A DNA stretch of 64,000 nucleotides from Hortaea werneckii. Its lineage: Eukaryota > Ascomycota > Dothideomycetes > Mycosphaerellales > Teratosphaeriaceae. This document shows, one piece after another, positions 46,481-56,744 of this stretch. Location: the NCBI GenBank assembly GCA_037044905.1, contig JBAOKB010000061.1, positions 248,001-312,000 on the forward strand. Reading direction: 5' to 3'. Position numbers and translations under genes: made by a program. Within the stretch, counting starts at the first letter, position 1. Every line of letters starts with the position of its first letter. Under the pieces are notes generated by a model. The model saw only the letters and a list, made by a program, of their open reading frames with translations, was not told where the DNA came from and ran no database searches.

Positions 46481-47452
46481 CTACCTCTTGAGAGTGAGCA
46501 GACCTGGGCGGTAAGGCAGAGCGTTGTAGTCTCCGCCACCGTTGGGGCTGCGGCCCTGGTACAGCATCTGGAGGTTGCATGGGTCGATGGTCATGGTCTG
46601 GTCGTTCTTGCTGCGGATGAGGTCACCGTGAGAGATGTCGTTGGTCCAGGAGGCACCGCTGTTGGCCTTGCCGGCGAACGGGTTGCTCTCGGTAGCGGCC
46701 TGCGGCGTCCAGGAGCCGCTCAGGCTGGAAGCTGTGAAAGAGCGGAAGTAGCGGCCGTTGGAGCCAATGGCCTCAACAATCATCAGGTACTGGTTCTGGC
46801 CGTCAACCTTGTAGACCTGGACGGCCTCGAAGAGCGAGTACTGAGAGTCGGACAGGACCACAGTCGACGAAGAGCCGAAGTTTCCGGGGAATTGGCCGAT
46901 GGGCATGCTGGCACGGTAGATCTTGCCGTTGTCGCCGGCGAAGAAGAGGTACATGTTCTGGCTGTCGCAAATCAGGGTCTGGTCAATGGCGCCAGTGCCA
47001 GAGCCAGAGATCGTGCCGGAGAAGAGAGGCTGGGCAGAAGACCAGCCGTTGGCGTTGGATGGGTCCTTGGAAGTGAGGTAAGAGAAGGTCGTGGGACCCC
47101 ACTGGTAGGCCAGGATCCAGACGTCCTTCGGCGCGAAGTAGAAGATGGTCGGGGCCACCGTGGAGGTGGACATCTTGTTCTGGCTAACAGACGACATCTG
47201 CGACCAGTCGCTGAAAGTCCCGAAGTTCATCGAGCCGTAGGAGCCCTGGGGCGTAGCAAAGCTGCCATAGACAAGGTGCTGGCCATTGTACGGGACGTGG
47301 GTGAAGTCCTTGACAGACGCCCAGCCGTTCTTGGGTTGTGCGAGGGCGCCCGACGACGACCAGGAGTAGGTCGACGGCAGGCTGCAAGCGGCTGATGCTA
47401 CGGTTGAGCAAACGGCCAGGATAGCCAGACGACCAGCGTTCAAAAGAGGCAT
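46481..47452 (-). CDS. GH62 alpha-L-arabinofuranosidase, secreted
   Basis: A single exon of 323 residues. A signal peptide (about residues 1-21) precedes the five-bladed beta-propeller catalytic domain with no carbohydrate-binding module. Candidate catalytic residues are Asp49 in WASVKDFTHVPYNG, Asp157 in GAIDQTLICD and Glu209 in YSLFEAVQVY. The family removes arabinose side chains from arabinoxylan and arabinan, a plant cell-wall degrading role. Codon use is strongly C-ending, suggesting high expression. No frame break. Confidence 0.95.
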   Translation of the reverse strand: MPLLNAGRLAILAVCSTVASAACSLPSTYSWSSSGALAQPKNGWASVKDFTHVPYNGQHLVYGSFATPQGSYGSMNFGTFSDWSQMSSVSQNKMSTSTVAPTIFYFAPKDVWILAYQWGPTTFSYLTSKDPSNANGWSSAQPLFSGTISGSGTGAIDQTLICDSQNMYLFFAGDNGKIYRASMPIGQFPGNFGSSSTVVLSDSQYSLFEAVQVYKVDGQNQYLMIVEAIGSNGRYFRSFTASSLSGSWTPQAATESNPFAGKANSGASWTNDISHGDLIRSKNDQTMTIDPCNLQMLYQGRSPNGGGDYNALPYRPGLLTLKR

Positions 47453-49193
47453 CTTGAGGAAGAGAAAGCTGCTGCAAACTACTCTCTGAGGTTTGTTCTG
47501 GACTGAAGTGGATGCAATGGAAACGGTTCTACAAACCAGATTTTATATACCAATGTACTGTGGCTTTCTACTCCACCACACTACGACAATCTTCTCGTCG
47601 ATTGGAGGAGGAATTGCAAGAGGGGGTGTCATGGGAACCACATCTCAAGCGAAACCATCTGAAACGCCCATGCCAGTTATTGATTAGGTGCGCTGCGGTG
47701 CAGAGTATAAAGGGCAGGGTATATGTACAACACGAGGCAACGGTAGCTTTGGAATCGATGGCGGCTAAAACCAGTCAATATACGCATCTTTGCCAAAACG
47801 CACCCCGACTTAGGCTATAGTGCGCTGTGTCTCACAGAGTTTCGGCGGTGACATAGGCTTTGGCCCATTCGAAACAGATGGTGCGGAGAGAGGTGAAACA
47901 ATTCGGCGTTGGTCTGACCACTTTCCTACCCAGCTGAAGTTGCAGACCGGGCCAGACGTGCTGCAGTTCAGGCGCTTTTACGGCGAACGTCAGGTAGCAA
48001 TAATGACAAGCACCGCGTTGTTTCCAATTGAGAAGGCTTGTATCGCTTAGCTGTGGAAAGACCGACGAAGCAATGGCTTACCCATGTTGCACGTCGTCAA
48101 GCATATCCTGGCAGGGCGGTCCTTTCGATTTCCAGAAGCTGAAAGTACTTTCAGGGCAGAACCTAAGAACCTGGGAAAGATCATAGCCATCGCTGGATCG
48201 GTGAGACTTTGCTTCATTTCGGCGTTGTCAGCATTTGGTCTTACGCATGCAGTATTCTTCCACAACGCGAGCATAGTGCATACGCCCTCATTAAGTCAGT
48301 CGCGTCTGCTAGTACGTCTCAAAGACCAGTGGAAACAGGTTGCCACCTCATCATATGGAGGGGCTATGGCGTTGGTCGTGCATTCGGGCCTTCACCCTGG
48401 CAGCTCCGAATTTTGACAGGTCGCAGCGTTGTCCTCGCAAACACAATCAAAAACGCACCGCCGAGGTCATGTCCTTCCCTCCCATTGTGACGACTGGGCT
48501 GCAGACCCCCTCCGGAGCCGTTCCCTTATCCTCTCGGCTCCTCGGCTGCCGCCACGGGGCTGCAAGCGAGATTCAGATTAGTACACCTTCCCAGACAGGA
48601 AATTTGCCGAGACCAGGTTGGGAATTTCATTTATTTTACTGTGACTTCTGTAAGCGAGCCACGGAGACACCCGCACAATCGACGGCCCCCCGTCGCCATC
48701 GCCGTCTGATCTTTTCCCACCTGGGAGGTAGTTCTCAAGTAGTTCCCAAGGGGTAATGTCACCGCAGGAAGGCGAGGGACTGTATGTGTGAAGTTTCCAA
48801 GTACCACCCACACTCCTACACATTGCAATAATTCCTCCGTCTCTGCGGCCAGAGACCCTAGGTACTGAGATATTTCTTCCCGACGGAATATCTCTCGATG
48901 CAGGCCAGGCATCACACGTACGGCTGAAGAGAAGAACGTGCGCAATCTACAGGCACACGAACCCCAGCTCGCCAAGGGGAGGGGGGGGAAAGGACATGAA
49001 GCGCATGCCGATCCGTCGACTGCGAGAGCCGATGCGAATCCAAGAGCCAATGGTGTTGGCAATTGTAGACCGTGTTCACCAAGATGATATGAAGAATAGA
49101 CGAGAGATGCTGGGATCTCATACTGTACATAACAAGTCAAAAAACATCTGCCTCCTCATTGCAAACCATTCCCACTAAAAAGAAAAAATCGCG
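47453..49193. other. Long divergent intergenic region
   Basis: 1.7 kb between the GH62 gene and the NPP1-type gene. No supported gene; short frames on both strands lack domains. It must contain both promoters. Confidence 0.5.
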
Positions 49194-50019
49194 ATGTTGA
49201 CTAGCTACTTGATCCTCATAGCTTTCACGGCAACAACCGCCCTCGCATCCCCTACATCGCTAGACAAGAGGGCAGACATCAACCACGATGCCGTGGTGAA
49301 CTTTCCGGAAACGGTACCAGCCACGACGATCGGCCAGCTGATGCTAAAGTACAAGCCGTACCTCTACGTCGAAGACGGCTGTGTACCCTTCCGGCAGTGG
49401 ACGAAGAAGGAAACACTAGGTCCGTTTAATTCTATTGCACATAGCCTACGGGACTGACAACGCACAGCGGCGGTCTCTCGCCGAGCGGTCTTCCTTCTGG
49501 CGACTGTGACTCGTCGGTAGGGCAGATCTACGCCAGGAGCGCGACATACGACGGGAAATTTGCGATTTTGTATTCTTGGTATTTTCCCAAAGACGAGCCG
49601 TCGTTGATCGAGAGCGTGTTTGGGATAGGGCATCGCCATGATTGGGAAGGCATTGTCGTCTGGCTTTCTGGGGAGTCTTTGGATGCCGAACTTCTTGGGT
49701 GGCTGCTTCGGCTCATGGCGACTATAGTACCTCTACTGAGCCGAGCTTGTCTGGGAATGGTCCGCTAGTTCGATACTACACTGAGTTGTCGATTCTCGAT
49801 CACTCCCTAAGCTTCACGGACACGGTTGGCGGTCAGCAGTCACTGATTGCTTGGGAATCGATGCCAAAAGTGGCGCAGGATGCGCTTGCTAACAAGGATT
49901 GGGGCGGTGAGTATAAATCCAAATGTAAGAAAATCCGAGATGCTGACCCAGCTTCAGATGCAAATGTCCCCTTTATCGATGCGAGCTTTCAGGACAACCT
50001 TTCCGAGGCACAACTTTAG
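49194..50019 (+). CDS. NPP1-type necrosis-inducing-like protein, frame-broken
   Basis: A signal peptide (MLTSYLILIAFTATTALA) is followed by an NPP1 domain. The signature heptapeptide GHRHDWE is intact at 49628-49648. Introns are probably 49420-49467 and 49907-49957. The reading frame breaks at least twice: in exon 1 near 49391 (C-run) and again around 49690-49720 in exon 2. As given, no continuous protein can be made. NPP1-like proteins are secreted and, in cytolytic members, act on plant membrane sphingolipids; many fungal copies are non-cytolytic. Whether this is a relic or an assembly artefact is open. It is convergent with the MFS gene at 50091. Confidence 0.8.
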
Positions 50020-50090
50020 AAGGATCGGGCGAAATTTATACAGAGGCATTCTTCTAAAAAATTCTGCGATCCGCTATGCTGTCACTTCCA

Positions 50091-51541
50091 TCAATTGCTT
50101 GTCTCAAACGTCCCCTTGCTTCTCAGCCTCTCCCCACATCGCCAAAACAGCCATGGAATCGGTGCCATGGCCAAAGTGCAGAATGCAAGCAAACTGGTTG
50201 CCCAGCCGACACCCAGCGCTCGGAACATTTGCAAGCTGAACAGAGGGAATACCGTTGACAGGACATATCGACTCAGCATCGCAGCGCTGGCTGCTGAAGC
50301 ACCATAGAGTGGGCCGTAAGAGTCCATCATGTACAGGTTGGCCGATGCATAGATCAGTAAGCTTGAAAGGTTGACACAGAATTGGAAGGCGATAGGGACC
50401 ATCCAGTGTACCCTTTCCTCGGCAGACCAGGCAAAGGCGAAGAGGAAAGCGGGTAGGGCGAAAGAGGCAAAGAGAGCTGGATAGAGACGGTGTTCTGGCG
50501 GGAAACGCTCGTCGTCTGGGTTAGAGGCGCGATAAGATTTCCAGCGAGGCTGATAAATAAAGTGATCGATAGCAATAAGTGGGATCGGTGCCATGGCTGT
50601 GCCCAGGATGAGGCCGAGGAAGGATAGGTTTTGTGCAGCAGGTCCAAAGTCATAGTAGTGTTCGTAAACCCAAGAAGAAGCCACTACGAACGTGTACATA
50701 AGGCCAAAGAGGAAGCTGTTGTAGAGACAGACTAGCGTTACGATCGGCTCAGTCAGGAGCATATTTATTGGTCGGAAGAGCAAGTTGGTAGCGAAATGAT
50801 GGACTGATTGAGCGAGCGAGCGTGTAGGCTGTGGTGGGCCTCCGATATCAAGCTTTTTGGCCCGTTTCTTTAGAACTGCTTTTTTGTAGGTCTCATTCGT
50901 GAACAGGGTGGGGATGTAGAAGGCAACGATGAAAAAGATGGTCGTCCATTGAGTCCATCTCCATCCCTTTCCCTGAGCAGCAAAGCCGCCAATAAGGGGT
51001 CCGAGCATAGCTCCAAAGGTCGGAATGCTGTAGTAGAAGGCCATGGATATCGCGCGGTATCGACCGGCAGTGTAGTCTGTGATTGTGGCCGATGCGTTCC
51101 CACTGCAGGCGCAGCGAAGACACCGGCGAAGAAGCGACAGACGATCAAGGAAGCCACGTTTTGAGAGAAGCCTGCTCCGAGCGTGAAAAGGGCAAATAGC
51201 GGCGGCGTGACCAGTGTCACTACTTTACGACCAGCTGTCTCGCTCAAAGGCGCGCCAACAATAGGGCCTGCGGCAAGACCTGCGTTGTAAAGGCATAGTG
51301 GCAAGACGGCGACCTCTTCCGATACACCAAATTCGCGTTGGACCTCAGCACTCCCTGGACTGTAGATTGAGGCTGCAAATGTGGTCACAAATGCTAGGAA
51401 GCTCACGGCGAAGGTGGAATAGACCCGCTTCCACAGAGGGAAGTTGCGTGGGTTGTCTGGATCGTCAGGTCCGGACCAGTCTCGGGCATGCTGAATAGGA
51501 TTCTCGCCAAGTTCGTCATGGTGGGTTGAGGGCTTGGACAT
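50091..51541 (-). CDS. MFS multidrug/polyamine-type transporter (DHA1), one frame break
   Basis: Twelve membrane helices in two halves. The N-terminal tail contains DWSGPDDPDNPRNFPLWKR, the usual opening of fungal DHA1 drug:H+ antiporters, with the SETAGRKVV loop between helices 2 and 3. A one-base loss in a G-run (minus strand; plus 51099-51101) separates the first 150 residues from the rest; with one added base it is 484 codons. Likely a plasma-membrane exporter of toxicants, azoles or polyamines. One exon. Confidence 0.88.
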
Positions 51542-52143
51542 GATTGTGTGTCATCTCCAATGTTTCCACTGGCGGGCTCATCTCGTCTTGATATATCAGC
51601 GACGAGTACAAGTTCTTGTCCAGGAAAGGAAAGTGAAGGGTGCATACCCATCTAGGTGCCCCGCCGAGGTCGGACAAGCCATCTGCATGTGCGCACGGCC
51701 CCATCACAATGTTATTGGGCTGACGAGACGAGGGCGCATCTCTTCGACAGCAGCGCATGGGATTCCTTTTGAGGAAAGTCCGCCGACGACATGCGAGGCC
51801 GTGAATGATAATGCTCCATATTTGCCTTTCGACGTCGCGCGCAAAACTCGGCTGATACGAGAATGTAGTGTAGGCCGCACAACTGGAGCGGGTTGGCATG
51901 TGAACGCTCTGCGAACAGGCAAGAGCGACGTCTTTCATTCAACAGAAATTTCCCTACAAACCCCCCTTTTCTTGCCTCTCAGCATTGTTTCATGACCACT
52001 TTCAGCATCTACAGGACTTGATTCGAGCGTTGACTGTTGAACCGCAAGACCTTTCACCACTGTAACATCGGTGCACCTCCACCGCTGCCGTGCAGACAGC
52101 CCTCCCACGAACCGAAGACCACGACAACGACAACGATAGCGTG
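51542..52143. other. Divergent promoter region of the MFS gene and the helicase
   Basis: The helicase probably begins here, because a mitochondrial presequence would be expected upstream of 52144, but no clean exon or ATG is found. Confidence 0.4.
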
Positions 52144-53836
52144 ATGGAGTCGCACAACGGACAAGATGCGCAGACATACCAGAGTATGCAAGGGACGGTA
52201 TCGCCACCGTTACTGAAGGCGCTGGAGGTCATGGGATACCAGTACATGACTCCGGTCCAGAAGAGGGTTCTTACAGAGCTGCCGAACTTTCAAGCTGATT
52301 GCCTCGTCCAAGCCAAGACCGGCACTGGCAAGACCATCGCATTCCTGCTCCCTTCCTTACATTCGCTGCTCCAACAGCAGACATTACCAGCAGGTCAGGT
52401 CGGCATCCTGGTCGTGTCTCCTACGCGCGAGCTCGCACTGCAGATTGCTCAAGAATGCGACAAGCTCACCTCGCAGCTTCCAAGGCGCTTGGAATGTCAT
52501 ACGGCGTTTGGCGGGACGAAAAGGAGCAGCACCTGAAGACTTTCTTGAATGGGAAGCCGACTGTACTCGTTGCCACCCCGGTAGACTGAACGACTACCTC
52601 TCGGACGAATACGTCGCCGACAAGTTCCGCAATGTGCGCACGGTCATTCTGGACGAGGCTGACACCATGTTGGAAGCCGGCTTTCTCCCCGCCATCAACG
52701 ACATCTTGAAGCGCCTGCCGCCGAAGTCGACGGGGTGGCAGGGAATGTGCTTTAGCGCAACCATGCCCGAGAAGATCAAGCCCGTTCTTGGAAGGGTACT
52801 GAAGCCTGGCTACACTCATCTTACCACTGTGGATCCCAACGAGACCCCAACAATTGACCAGGTCACGCAATACTCGGTCGTCCTACCCACCGTGAGCGAC
52901 ACCTTCAGCACATTGTACGCGCTCATCGAAGAGGAACGTCGACAGACTCCTTCCGGATTCAAGGCCATCATCTTCGGCACCACTGCAAATGGAATTGCTT
53001 TGCTTCACGAACTGTTCCAGATCGCCATGGCAGATAAGATAAACATCTATCAGCTGCAGTCTCGTCTAAGTCAGAACGTTCGCACTCGGACGACAGAGGA
53101 GTTCAAAAAGGCAAGTTCTGGACTGATGTTCGCTTCCGACGTTATTGGACGTGGTATGGACTTCCCTGCTGTCAGCCATGTCATCCAAGTCGGACTGCCG
53201 ACAAACGGCGAACAGTATGTCCACCGTGTTGGCCGAACCGCCCGAGCAGGCAACGAAGGCAGAGCAATTATCATGCTTACGGAGCGTGAGAAGTACTTCC
53301 TGGCCGTCAACAAACACTTGCCCATCCAGCCTTATCCTGCCAGGCTCCAAGAAGAAGCGGCCCGTGCGCTTCCGGCAATCGAGCAGGCCCTCAATGGCGT
53401 GGACGAGAAGACGAAGTCGAAGGCCTACCAAGCGTATCTTGGCTTTCACAAGACCTTTATGAAGCAGCTTCGATTAGATCCTGCAGGGTTGGTTGAGATG
53501 GCGAATGAGTACGCGAGATCAATGGGCTGTTTAGAACCTCCCGTTATAGACAAGCAAGTGGTGGGCAAGATGGGATTGAAGGGGACCAGAGGCTTGAATG
53601 TCGGTACTGTGGAAAGGGCGAGCAATGGTGCAGGCGGTGGACGTGGCGGACGTGGTGGCCGAGGCGGCGCAGGCGCAGGACGATCAAATGGCAGCGTCAA
53701 CGGCGGAAGGGGCGGCGCGCAGACGAACGGTGGCCAGAGCAGAGGAGGCGTTCAAAAGAACAAGCGCGACTTCGGTCAAGGCAGGAGAGGCGGGCGATCA
53801 AAGCAGCACCAAGGGCCACCGGGTGGTGAGATGTAA
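52144..53836 (+). CDS. DEAD-box RNA helicase, Mss116-like, frame-broken
   Basis: Motifs in order: Q motif (GYQYMTPVQ), motif I AKTGTGKT, PTRELALQ, DEADTML (motif II), SATMPEK (III), the ASDVIGRGMDFPAVSHVIQ region (V) and YVHRVGRTARAG (VI). The C-terminus is Gly/Arg-rich (RGG-type), as in mitochondrial Mss116-like helicases that chaperone intron splicing and translation. Two one-base losses, in an A-run (52519-52522) and a GG (52580-52581), break the frame; with them added it is 565 codons. The true N-terminus may lie upstream of 52144. Confidence 0.88.
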
Positions 53837-53920
53837 GGCGTCCATTGGGGTCAAAACGATATCCACAACCACGCTTAGAGCTTCACATGAAGAAAAGATA
53901 GAATTGAAATGTATTGTGCC

Positions 53921-55066
53921 CTACAATTTGCTCTGCAGCCTCCCATTCACCGCCATAGTCATAGCGTACACCGCGGTCAAGGTCGGCAAATCCATCCCAA
54001 ACTCCCTCGCCTTCTTCATCGGGTACCCTAAAATCACATCCACCTCCAACGGCCGCCCCTCCTTAGAATCAGTATGCATACTACTAAAGATGCCGGGAAC
54101 GGAATTGATCTTCCGCATCAGCTCATCCACCAATTCATACCCGATGGGGACCTCACATCGTCTCGCCACCTCAATCACCTCCCGCATCAACCGCCTCGTC
54201 ATCCCTTCCGCTTCGGGGATGAATGCAACCACGTCTGCGTATCCACATCCGTCAGCGTCGTGAGCGGATTCCACGCCGCGTTCCACACCACCTTCTCCCA
54301 CCGTTTGACCTGGATATTCGCCTCGACCTGGAACACGGTGCCGCCCTGCTTCAGCAAGTCCGCAAAAGTCTCCAGTCTGGCTTGCTCGGTTGCGCGGTCA
54401 ATTGAGGGATTGGCGAAGAGTCCGATCTGCATGTCCTCGGATTTGGTGTGCTTGATCAGGCCGGGTGCGGTTTGGGTGGCGCCGACCCACGTCACGCAGC
54501 TGAGGATGGAGTTTTGCGGGAACGAAGTCCGAAGGGTTCTCGTTGCCGACGCCATTCTGGATGATGACGAAGGTCGTGTTGGCGTCGACGCAGGGTTGGA
54601 ATAAAGGGGGGATTGCGTCTGGGTTCACGGCTTTGTGGGCGCAGACGATGTAGTCGAATTTCACCTGGGATTCTGAAGGGGACTTCAAGACTGTCGGGTT
54701 TCTTGTTGTTAGGACATGGAGCTCGATGCTGCAAGTGTTCGGATTGGAGATGGAGACACACCTTGGTCGATTTTCACTGTCTGGTTGCCATGGTTCTGGC
54801 TTTCTATTCGCAGGCCCTGAGGAAGTGTTAGAGTGCTGTTGCCCAGTATACAAGGGACCACTCTTTCGCTTACATTGCTTTTCACGCTGTCGTAATTCGA
54901 TCTTGCCACTACGCTTAGGGAGACGTTCTCATTTCGTCCGAGGATGAATGCGTAGAACCCACCGATCCTGGAGGGGTCAATGTCAATGCCAATAAACGTA
55001 TGTGGCGATGATGCAAACTTACGCTCCTAGACCGAAGAGCAGGACCTTCTTCTTGTCGGCTGACAT
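53921..55066 (-). CDS. 2-Dehydropantoate 2-reductase-like (ketopantoate reductase family), frame-broken
   Basis: Exons 55023-55066, 54874-54967, 54762-54816 and 53921-54690 with GT-AG introns of 55-71 bp. The N-terminal Rossmann loop VLLFGLGAIGGFYAFILGR binds NADPH. YIVCAHKAVNPD and the QNGVGNE segment (catalytic Asn region) follow, then the helical domain with KVVWNAAWNPLTTLT, which carries the invariant Lys and Asn. Two frame breaks at C-runs (54534-54536 extra base, 54215-54218 missing base) cancel to 320 residues. It may act in pantothenate synthesis or reduce another 2-keto acid; it lies tail-to-tail with the helicase (84 bp). Confidence 0.85.
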
Positions 55067-55414
55067 TTTGTTGATCGCAAGATTCGAACAGTTTCCAATC
55101 GTTTTTTGGTATCTGGTTTCTGTTGATCCAAAGTTCCATATGCCGGTCTCCAATGTCTATCAGACGGCTAAAGTGCTCAAGGTGGGGAAGGTACGCTTTA
55201 AGCGGCCCCCAATGACCCCCATTCTTGCAGTCGGGATAGTTCCTCCGAGAGCTTTGTATGAGCTCGGTGACAGTCGCCGAAATATCATGTATAGGCATCT
55301 TTCAGCGTGCGAATTGACCATCTAGACGTCTTGCAGCAGCAGATTTTGATAGTAAAGTTTTACGAGCGTTGCATATACAGTATTCTTGAGAGAGCAATTG
55401 TTACGATATTCAGT
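55067..55414. other. Divergent spacer between the reductase and the SDR gene
   Basis: No gene seen; possible shared promoter. Confidence 0.5.
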
Positions 55415-56377
55415 ATGCCTGGAGTAATGGAGCTATTCTCCCTCCAAGGCCGTACGGCTCTCATCACCGGCGCAACTCGAGGCATAGGACAGGCACTCGC
55501 GATAGCACTTGCTGAGACAGGCGCTGATGTTGTGCTCATACAACGAGACTTCAGCAACCAGGCAACGAAGCAAGAGGTTGAGAAATTGGGCAGGAAGGCC
55601 AGCATTTATCAAGCCGACCTCGCCGATCGAGAGCAGCTTCACGACCTAGTCAAACGGGTCCTCGCTGACGGTCACGATATTGATATTCTGGTCAACTGTG
55701 GCGGTATACAGCGGAGACATCCAGCCCACCAGTTTCCAGACAATGACTGGGACGAAGTGCGTGTGCCGTCCATTCGCCAGCCATGATCGAGCTGATGAAT
55801 TGCCAGGTTCTACAAGTCAACCTGAACTCCGTCTTCACGCTATGTCGAGACGTTGGAGCATACATGCTCACGCGCCAGCCCAAAGGCAATCCGCCTCATC
55901 GCGGATCAATCATCAACATTGCTTCCCTGGTGTCTTTCCAAGGAGGTCTCAATGTGCCAGCCTATGCCGCTGCGAAAGGTGGTGTTGCCCAGCTGACAAA
56001 ATCGCTGTCGAATCAGTGGGCTGCTCAAGGGATCAATGTCAATGCTGTCAGTACGCGTAGCCGCAACACGAAGGACCATCGAATGCTGACATTCGTAGAT
56101 TGCTCCGGGTTACATTCATACGGTAGGTGATCAATATTGGAGATGTTCGGTGAAATGGCCCTCGTCTATGCAGATGCTGATACAATCCCATTAGGACATG
56201 AACGAAGCCCTGATCAATGATGAGAAGCGAGCAGCCAGCATCCTCGAGCGTATTCCCGCTGGTCGATGGGGTCTGCCGGACGACTTTAAAGGCTCTATGG
56301 TCTATTTGGCTAGTCGAGCGAGTCTGTATGTTAGTGGGGAGGTGCTGACTGTGGACGGCGGCTGGATGGGAAGATAA
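55415..56377 (+). CDS. Short-chain dehydrogenase/reductase, KduD/deoxy-ketoacid type
   Basis: Four exons (55415-55756, 55807-56046, 56099-56122, 56195-56377), the third only 24 bp, give 262 residues. NAD(P)-binding TGATRGIG, the NCGG loop, catalytic Ser in INIASLVSFQ, YAAAKGG (Tyr-x3-Lys) and the APGYIHTDMNEAL segment are all present, ending VSGEVLTVDGGWMGR. The closest pattern is 2-deoxy-D-gluconate 3-dehydrogenase and related enzymes oxidising 2-keto-3-deoxy sugar acids. A start four codons later (55427) is possible. No frame break. Confidence 0.9.
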
Positions 56378-56744
56378 GCATAGCAACTGCTTGAGCTACT
56401 CCATAGGATGTATATCGATGGTGAAAGATGAAGGCAGTTCCATGTCCAAAGGAGCGACAGCTGTCGGCTAATTCCGATGGCCAACGCTTTCCAAGAGTCG
56501 TTGGGGGTCGCTTCGATCAGCTTCTCTGCCTTCCTTGTTGTCACTCCTCCGAGTCACTCCACCGCTCCAATATGCGCACGTGCTACCCCGTGGGAATACG
56601 GTACCACGACTAGCTTGACACAGCATGTGTGTGACACGTGCAGTCAGGTGACGATTTCCAACATCCCAGTGATCCGCGCTCCGTAAGGCTTGGGACAAGC
56701 CATGTACGCGAGTGCGCCGGGTTCCTGGTCGCTTTGAAAATATT

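Noticed and set aside
46628..47395. A 255-codon plus-strand frame opposite the GH62 gene
   Set aside because: Antisense shadow of a highly C-ending coding sequence; Arg/Gly/Val-rich and without family features.
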